Of a DNA stretch of 64,000 nt, positions 63,621 through 64,000 are shown piece after piece. The first letter of the stretch is position 1. The number at the start of each line of letters is the position of its first letter. Made by a program: the position numbers and the translations under genes. The stretch comes from Ramlibacter agri. Its GTDB lineage: Bacteria > Pseudomonadota > Gammaproteobacteria > Burkholderiales > Burkholderiaceae_C. The notes under the pieces are model-generated. The model saw nothing but the letters and a program-made list of their open reading frames with translations, did no database searches and had not been told where the DNA came from. Where the stretch lies: contig NZ_JABBFX010000001.1 of NCBI RefSeq assembly GCF_012927085.1, forward strand, positions 2,852,001 to 2,916,000, read 5' to 3'.

Positions 63621-64000
63621 ATGATCAAGAACGTTCACGGCAACACGGTCGACCACCTCGGCCAGGCCATCCTGGGCGGCAAGTACCCGCCGGGCCAGGC
63701 GATCCCGCCCGAGCCCATGCTGTGCGAGGAACTGGGCGTGAGCCGCACCGTGGTGCGCGAAGCGGTCAAGTCGCTCATCGCCAAGGGCCTCGTCACCAGC
63801 GGGCCCAAGGTGGGCACGCGCGTGCAGCCGGCGGACCAGTGGAACTGGTTCGACCCCGACGTGATCCTGTGGCAGTCCAAGATCGGCCTGACCCCGGAGT
63901 TCCTGCGCGACCTGCAGGACCTGCGCCGCATCATGGAGCCGGCCGCCGTGCGCATGGCGGCCGAGCGCGCCACGCCGGAAGACATCGCCGAAATGGAAGC
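63621..64000 (+). CDS. FadR/GntR family transcriptional regulator (3' end cut by window)
   Basis: The visible 126 residues hold the GntR winged helix (about 8-70: LGQAILGGKYPPGQAIPPEP, LGVSRTVVREAVKSL, LVTSGPKVGTRV) and the start of an FCD effector domain (FLRDLQDLRRIMEPAAVRMA). FCD regulators respond to sugar acids or other carboxylates. It is the last visible gene of the importer operon and probably controls the two GTCATACGAT sites of the cluster. The end lies outside the window. Confidence 0.9.
   Translation, partial: MIKNVHGNTVDHLGQAILGGKYPPGQAIPPEPMLCEELGVSRTVVREAVKSLIAKGLVTSGPKVGTRVQPADQWNWFDPDVILWQSKIGLTPEFLRDLQDLRRIMEPAAVRMAAERATPEDIAEME

Overview
This is high-GC DNA from a betaproteobacterium, most likely Burkholderiales, family Comamonadaceae (Ramlibacter/Variovorax-like). 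That placement is inferred from the very GC-rich codon third positions, three Bug-type periplasmic receptors of the kind amplified in this order, the Entner-Doudoroff genes, and the order of the LPS, tolC, rhodanese and methyltransferase genes. No rRNA, tRNA, CRISPR array, insertion sequence or prophage was recognised. With the small ORFs listed here, no stretch longer than 300 bases lacks a gene.

Region 1-17.2 kb is carboxylic-acid catabolism. It opens with a truncated dienelactone hydrolase gene, a carboxymuconolactone-decarboxylase-like gene and an aldo/keto reductase. A tight minus-strand operon follows (Bug receptor, acyl-CoA ligase, citryl-CoA-lyase-like protein, RraA-type aldolase), divergent from a LacI regulator with operator-like sites between them. 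After an MFS exporter comes an IclR regulator with a plus-strand operon: HpcH/HpaI aldolase, Bug receptor, aconitase-type large and small subunits, and a PLP desulfhydrase. It converges on a minus-strand operon of an Asp/Glu-racemase-like protein, an Ldh2-type dehydrogenase and a third Bug receptor. No TctA/TctB membrane genes are present, so all three receptors are orphans here. The aconitase-type small subunit and the citryl-CoA-lyase-like protein both lack residues normally needed for catalysis in their families. They are the most unusual enzymes in the window.

Region 17.2-30.7 kb is housekeeping and small genes. It holds three consecutive tiny proline-rich ORFs, a PD-(D/E)XK-like protein, a DMT transporter, an alkylation-repair pair (Ada-AlkA fusion plus Ogt), phosphomannomutase/phosphoglucomutase, the LPS core genes waaC and waaA, a DUF2239/GIY-YIG/MarR group with palindromes in front, and a thioesterase. 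Region 28.2-35.7 kb on the minus strand is a complete RND efflux system (TetR, adaptor, pump and TolC) with a methyltransferase and a rhodanese inserted before the TolC gene.

Region 35.7-55.3 kb carries ydcF, msrA, an SMR transporter, the isoquinoline-oxidoreductase-type molybdenum hydroxylase pair iorA-iorB with a MocA-like cytidylyltransferase nearby, pdxH, a lipoprotein Cu/Zn superoxide dismutase, a ChaC-like cyclotransferase, edd-eda and a hydrolase, a small secreted protein with a glycine-zipper protein, gloA, tamA-tamB, a thioesterase, an MFS transporter, and two tandem paralogous ribbon-helix-helix mini-genes with a perfect palindrome in front of the second. A 115-bp hairpin-forming repeat follows iorB.

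Region 55.3-64 kb is a sugar/sugar-acid module: an L-arabinonate-dehydratase-like IlvD/Edd protein and an SDR on one strand; a 2-hydroxyacid dehydrogenase, a CUT1 ABC importer, a cupin and a truncated FadR-type regulator on the other. Two copies of a GTCATACGAT-type site lie before the dehydratase/dehydrogenase pair and before the importer, consistent with one regulon.
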